From assembly GCA_963674555.1 (NCBI GenBank), contig OY771429.1, positions 1,240,001-1,304,000 of the forward strand: a DNA stretch of 64,000 nucleotides. Direction: 5' to 3'. Position numbers and translations under genes: made by a program. The DNA is from JBGMEA01 sp963674555 (GTDB lineage Bacteria > Bacillota > Clostridia > Eubacteriales > Anaerofustaceae). The notes under the pieces were generated by a model. The model saw nothing but the letters and a program-made list of their open reading frames with translations. It was not told where the DNA came from and did no database searches. This document shows, piece by piece, positions 60,271-64,000 of this stretch (position 1 is its first letter; each line of letters opens with the position of its first letter).

Positions 60271-62154
60271 TCATGCCTCCTTATCGATCCTTTGCCGTTT
60301 TGCCAATTCAACATGCAGAACGTTGATGTCAGCGGGAGATACACCCGATATCCTGCCGGCTTGTCCTAAATTCGTCGGACGTTGTTTGCTTAGCTTTTGT
60401 TTGGCTTCTATCCGCAAGTTTTTGATGCTCTCATAATCAAAGTCTTCCGGGATCGTTTTATTTTCAAGTTTTTTGAATTTATCTACTTGTGCGATCTGTT
60501 TTTGGATGTAATCTTCGTATTTGATCTGTATCTCGACTTCGGCGATTATTTCCTGATCTAAGAGCGGTCTGTCCTGATCGACATCTTTGAGCATCTCATA
60601 AGTGAGCTGCGGCCGTTTGATAAGCGCGTACAGCTTCGTTCCGAAGGTCAATTCGCCTGTATTGTTTTCACGTAAGATCATATTGATCGTTTCACTCGGT
60701 GAGATCTTCGTTTCTTTCAGTCGTTGTTTTTCTTTTTCGATCGCGTTTCTTTTTTGGATAAATCGATCGTAACGCTCTTGACTTATCAGTCCTTGACGAT
60801 ATCCGATCGGTGTTAGGCGCAGATCGGCATTATCTTGTCGTAAAAGCAATCTGTATTCAACGCGGGAAGTCATGATCCTGTACGGCTCATTCGTGCCTTT
60901 CGTAACGATATCATCGATCAATACGCCGATATAGCCGTCCGCTCGACTCAAGATCAAATATTCTTCATCGTCAATATAGTTCGCCGCATTAATACCCGCG
61001 ATAAGTCCTTGGGCAGCTGCTTCTTCGTATCCGCTTGTGCCGTTTATCTGACCCGCGGTAAACAAGCCTTTGATGATCTTCGTCTCCAATGATAAAGACA
61101 ATTGCGTTGGATCGATGGCATCGTATTCGATCGCGTAAGCCGCGCGCATGATCTCAATATTTTCAAAGCCTTCAATGGTCTTTAAGAAGGCTAATTGCAC
61201 ATCTTCGGGTAGGGATGAAGACATTCCTTGCAAATAAACTTCATCGGTATAAAGCCCTTCCGGTTCCACAAAGAGTTGATGACGTTCTTTATCCGCAAAA
61301 CGTACGACTTTATCTTCAAAACTCGGACAATAACGGGGTCCGACGCCTTCGATCTGTCCGCCGTAAAGGGGAGAACGGTGCAAGTTGTCTCGAATGACCT
61401 GATGTGTTTTTTCATTAGTATATCCTAAATAGCAAGGCACATTAGGATCGACCAGATCATGATTTTCAAACGAGAAGGGTACGGTAATATCATCGCCGTA
61501 CTGAACAGTTAATTTATCAAAATCGATAGAGCGCTTGTTGACACGCGCGGGTGTTCCTGTTTTTAATCGTATGATATCGAATCCGTGTTTGCGAAGGTCC
61601 TCGCTCAGATAAGGCGCTGCGCGTAAGCCTGCGGGTCCGCCTTCGTATGAGACATCACCGATGACGATCTTACCTTTTAAGTAAGTTCCCGAAGCGATGA
61701 TGACTGCTTTGGCTTTATAGATCGTACCGGTCTCGGTGATCACGCCTTGTATCGTCTTGTCTTCAACGATCAATTCCGTGACTTGTTGTTGCTTTAAAAA
61801 CAGGTCGGATGTTCTTTCGATCACGTTTTTCATTTCCGTATGATAGCGTTGTTTATCCGCTTGCGCACGTAAAGAATGAACAGCCGCTCCTTTTGCGGTA
61901 TTCAACATTTTCGATTGTATAAAAGTTTTATCGATGTTTTTGCCCATTTCACCGCCCAAGGCATCGATCTCACGTACGAGATGACCTTTGCCTGTGCCCC
62001 CTATAGAGGGGTTACAGGGCATCATTGCGAGTGAATCGAGATGCATAGTGAGCAGGAGCGTTTTTTTATGTCTGCGCGCGGAAGCCAAAGCGGCTTCGCA
62101 ACCCGCGTGTCCCGCACCGACGACGATGACATCGTATTCTTCTGTGTGTTGCAT
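60271..62154 (-). CDS. mnmG: tRNA uridine-5-carboxymethylaminomethyl modification enzyme MnmG
   Basis: A 627-residue FAD enzyme that, with MnmE, makes cmnm5U at tRNA position 34. The FAD loop is VVGAGHAGCEAALASARR; SIGGTGKGHLVREIDALGG and GTYLKGKIVIGDVSY are conserved; GTSGYEEAAAQGLIAGINAA binds FAD; and RVEYRLLLRQDNADLRLTPIG lies in the C-terminal part. It precedes noc and follows mnmE. Confidence 0.97.
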   Translation of the reverse strand: MQHTEEYDVIVVGAGHAGCEAALASARRHKKTLLLTMHLDSLAMMPCNPSIGGTGKGHLVREIDALGGEMGKNIDKTFIQSKMLNTAKGAAVHSLRAQADKQRYHTEMKNVIERTSDLFLKQQQVTELIVEDKTIQGVITETGTIYKAKAVIIASGTYLKGKIVIGDVSYEGGPAGLRAAPYLSEDLRKHGFDIIRLKTGTPARVNKRSIDFDKLTVQYGDDITVPFSFENHDLVDPNVPCYLGYTNEKTHQVIRDNLHRSPLYGGQIEGVGPRYCPSFEDKVVRFADKERHQLFVEPEGLYTDEVYLQGMSSSLPEDVQLAFLKTIEGFENIEIMRAAYAIEYDAIDPTQLSLSLETKIIKGLFTAGQINGTSGYEEAAAQGLIAGINAANYIDDEEYLILSRADGYIGVLIDDIVTKGTNEPYRIMTSRVEYRLLLRQDNADLRLTPIGYRQGLISQERYDRFIQKRNAIEKEKQRLKETKISPSETINMILRENNTGELTFGTKLYALIKRPQLTYEMLKDVDQDRPLLDQEIIAEVEIQIKYEDYIQKQIAQVDKFKKLENKTIPEDFDYESIKNLRIEAKQKLSKQRPTNLGQAGRISGVSPADINVLHVELAKRQRIDKEA

Positions 62155-62202
62155 TTACTGTATCCTTTTCTGAATGGTCTGAAGTTTTATATTCGTCTTA
62201 GA

Positions 62203-63579
62203 TCATTTTCCGAGACAGAATTTAGAGAAGATCTCATTGATGATATCTTCATCCGCTGTTTCTCCCGTGATCATTCCCAGTGATTCCCATGTGTCGCGTA
62301 TATCCGTTTCGATCAGATCGACGGGTAAGCCTTGTATCAATGCATCAAGTGCACCGTTTATGCTTGCCTGTGCAGATTCCAACAGGGTTTTATGCCGCGC
62401 GTTCGATACAACGGCTTCAGCGATGATGTCCTTCTTTTCTCCGAGTACAAATTCTGACAATTTTGTTTCCAAAGCGGGAAGGCCTTCTTTTGTCAGCGCT
62501 GAAATGACGATACTGTCCGCTTCAGAGAAATAGGATTCCGTTTCCGATACAACCGGAGCATCGGCTTTATTCAATACGACGATGTGGTCTTTATCTCGGA
62601 TCGATCCGTAAATCTCTTTATCTTCCGTGCTCAGCGGAGCGGATATATCCGTTACGAAGATCACTAAGTCTGCCTTTTCGATTGAATCCTTTGTTTTTTG
62701 TATACCGATACTTTCGACGATATCTTCCGAATCGCGAATGCCTGCGGTATCGATCAGTACGATCGGGATACCGCCGAGGCTCATATATTCATCGATCGCA
62801 TCTCTTGTAGTTCCGGGGATGTCCGTTACGATCGCTTTATTCTTTTTGATGAGACGATTCAATAAAAGCGATTTACCGACATTCGGTTTGCCCGCGATGA
62901 CGACTTTTAAGCCTTCGCGTAAGATCTCGCCAGTTTTATAGGAATCGATCAACTGTTTTATTTTATCTTGTATCTTGTTCAATGTGCTTTGCAGTTCTTC
63001 GTTGTCCATGTCAGGCACGTCGTATTCGGGATATTGTATTGTGACTTCCAAATCGGCAAGTAATGTAAGCAACATTTGTTTGATGCTGTCTATCTCATCC
63101 GATAAGACACCCGAAAGTTGCGATAAAGCGGCTTTTGTTGAAAGGGTCGTCTTTGCTGTAATAATATCGCTTACGGCTTCGGCTTGCGATAAGTCGATCC
63201 TTCCGTTAATAAAAGCTCTTTTGGTAAATTCTCCCGCATCCGCGGCTCTCGCTCCGCTACGTAAGACTTCATCCAGTACGCTTTTTACGGCGTTTAACCC
63301 GCCGTGACAATTGATCTCCGCAACATCTTCCGCGGTGAATGTATGCGGCGCTTTCATTTTAGAGACCAGTACTTCGTCGAGTATCTCGCCTTGATCGTTT
63401 ACGATATGACCGTAGCAGATCGTTCCTACCGATTGGTCGGAAAAGCGCTGATCATTCGGACGAACAAACAGTTTATCGCATATCGCGAAGGCTTCTTTTC
63501 CGCTGATGCGAACGATCGATATACCACCGTAACCCATAGGGGTGGATACGGCTGCTATTGTATCTTCGTTGTATAACAT
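62203..63579 (-). CDS. mnmE: tRNA modification GTPase MnmE
   Basis: A 458-residue G protein that partners with MnmG. An N-terminal formyl-THF-binding domain begins MLYNEDTIAAVSTPMGYGG. Helical segments surround the G domain with GKPNVGKSLLLNRL (P-loop), PGTTRDAIDE, LIDTAGI and NKAD. The last residues are FCLGK, matching the C-terminal [FI]CIGK type that gives the catalytic Cys (here Cys in FCLGK). ATG 63579 gives this standard N-terminus. Confidence 0.96.
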   Translation of the reverse strand: MLYNEDTIAAVSTPMGYGGISIVRISGKEAFAICDKLFVRPNDQRFSDQSVGTICYGHIVNDQGEILDEVLVSKMKAPHTFTAEDVAEINCHGGLNAVKSVLDEVLRSGARAADAGEFTKRAFINGRIDLSQAEAVSDIITAKTTLSTKAALSQLSGVLSDEIDSIKQMLLTLLADLEVTIQYPEYDVPDMDNEELQSTLNKIQDKIKQLIDSYKTGEILREGLKVVIAGKPNVGKSLLLNRLIKKNKAIVTDIPGTTRDAIDEYMSLGGIPIVLIDTAGIRDSEDIVESIGIQKTKDSIEKADLVIFVTDISAPLSTEDKEIYGSIRDKDHIVVLNKADAPVVSETESYFSEADSIVISALTKEGLPALETKLSEFVLGEKKDIIAEAVVSNARHKTLLESAQASINGALDALIQGLPVDLIETDIRDTWESLGMITGETADEDIINEIFSKFCLGK

Positions 63580-63676
63580 GACGCACACTTTCAATGTTTT
63601 ATTTCTGAGCCTATATTGTACCAAATTTAACAGTTATATCAAAGCAATTACATCTTCACGAGACGGTAAAAAATAA

Positions 63677-63705
63677 AAAAGGGATAAATATAATTTATCC
63701 CTTTT
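63677..63705 (-). terminator. Terminator of khpB
   Basis: AAAAGGGATAAAT (63677-63689) pairs perfectly with ATTTATCCCTTTT (63693-63705), followed on the minus strand by a T run. It separates khpB from mnmE. Confidence 0.8.
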
Positions 63706-63715
63706 GATATATTCT

Positions 63716-64000
63716 TTAGTCATTCCCTCTGACATAATCGATAACGATATGTCTGTATGGATCTTCTCCTTCGGAATAAGTGGTTATATTGTCATAGTTT
63801 TGAAGCGCCGAATGAATGATCCTTCTTTCGTAGGGGTTCATAGGTTCCAAGACGTATTTCGATCTTGTCCGTTGTACTTTTTGCGCGATCCTATCTGCAA
63901 GATCTTGCAAAGCGTTTTTGCGTTTTTCTCGATAATTCGCTACATCCAAGCTGATCCTTGTGTATTCATCCGTAGATTTGTTGACAGCTAAGCTTGTCAA
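63716..64000 (-). CDS. khpB: KhpB/Jag-family RNA-binding protein, partial
   Basis: Only the last 94 residues are in the window; the frame is open at base 64000, so the start lies beyond. The segment RISLDVANYREKRKNALQDL is the end of the KH domain, and LEPMNPYERRIIHSALQNY is the R3H domain. Jag/KhpB binds RNA with KhpA and affects cell elongation. Its place before mnmE is that of jag in the rpmH-rnpA-yidC-jag-mnmE cluster next to oriC. Confidence 0.92.
   Translation of the reverse strand: MTSLAVNKSTDEYTRISLDVANYREKRKNALQDLADRIAQKVQRTRSKYVLEPMNPYERRIIHSALQNYDNITTYSEGEDPYRHIVIDYVRGND

Overview
The window is a gene-dense stretch of a chromosome from a low- to moderate-G+C Gram-positive bacterium (Bacillota), most likely an anaerobic Clostridia-like lineage. 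Evidence: the rplU-prp-rpmA cluster with an N-terminally extended L27, a mrnC next to cysS, the dnaX-ybaB-recR and rplI-dnaB blocks, a MurT/GatD-like pair, a superoxide reductase, strong AGGAGG-type ribosome binding sites and many TTG starts. The right end carries the origin-proximal order khpB(jag)-mnmE-mnmG-noc on the minus strand, so oriC/dnaA probably lies just beyond base 64000. No tRNA, rRNA, insertion sequence, prophage or CRISPR array was seen.

Layout. 1-5800: end of an iron/cobalamin-type substrate-binding protein, a zinc-responsive ArsR regulator with its operator and P1B-type metal ATPase, a small exported protein, and a G5/M23 peptidoglycan hydrolase. 5986-9530: a minus operon with a NitT/TauT-type ABC importer and two alkylation-repair genes (ogt, alkA-like). 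9551-15490: rluD-like gene, then the str operon (L7Ae-like, rpsL, rpsG, fusA, tuf) with its own promoter and a hairpin-rich leader. 15516-22800: HD-GYP response regulator, proB-proA-lipoprotein operon, dprA-topA. 23000-27430: a possible structured RNA or attenuator before a secreted protein, comM, lepB, a zinc-ribbon membrane protein. 27444-32307: minus operon ispF-cysS-mrnC-dnaX-ybaB-recR. 32471-38107: S41 protease, PBP1A, AI-2E-family protein. 38117-39456: L21 operon with leader RNA. 39474-51432: mostly minus strand, with an AEC transporter, rplS, smr-rlmB, rplI-dnaB, uvrC, two exported membrane proteins, the MurT/GatD-like pair, and a TspO-like protein. 51813-54413: trxA, superoxide reductase, DUF554, Ppx/GppA. 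54477-64000: AhpD-like protein, a heterodimeric ABC exporter, noc, mnmG, mnmE, khpB.

Most of the window is core information processing (translation, tRNA modification, replication, recombination, DNA repair) and cell-wall assembly. The most unusual features are: a MurT/GatD pair in which the amidotransferase lacks the nucleophilic Cys and the ligase lacks the usual DGRD motif; an L21 with a roughly 70-residue histone-H1-like Lys/Ala/Thr tail; a tandem array of DnaA-box-like 9-mers between rplS and smr; a promoter-hairpin-terminator unit at 23010-23154; competing hairpins in the str leader; and a set of exported proteins that may share a PsbP/MOG1-like fold, one of which has a repeated cytoplasmic linear motif.
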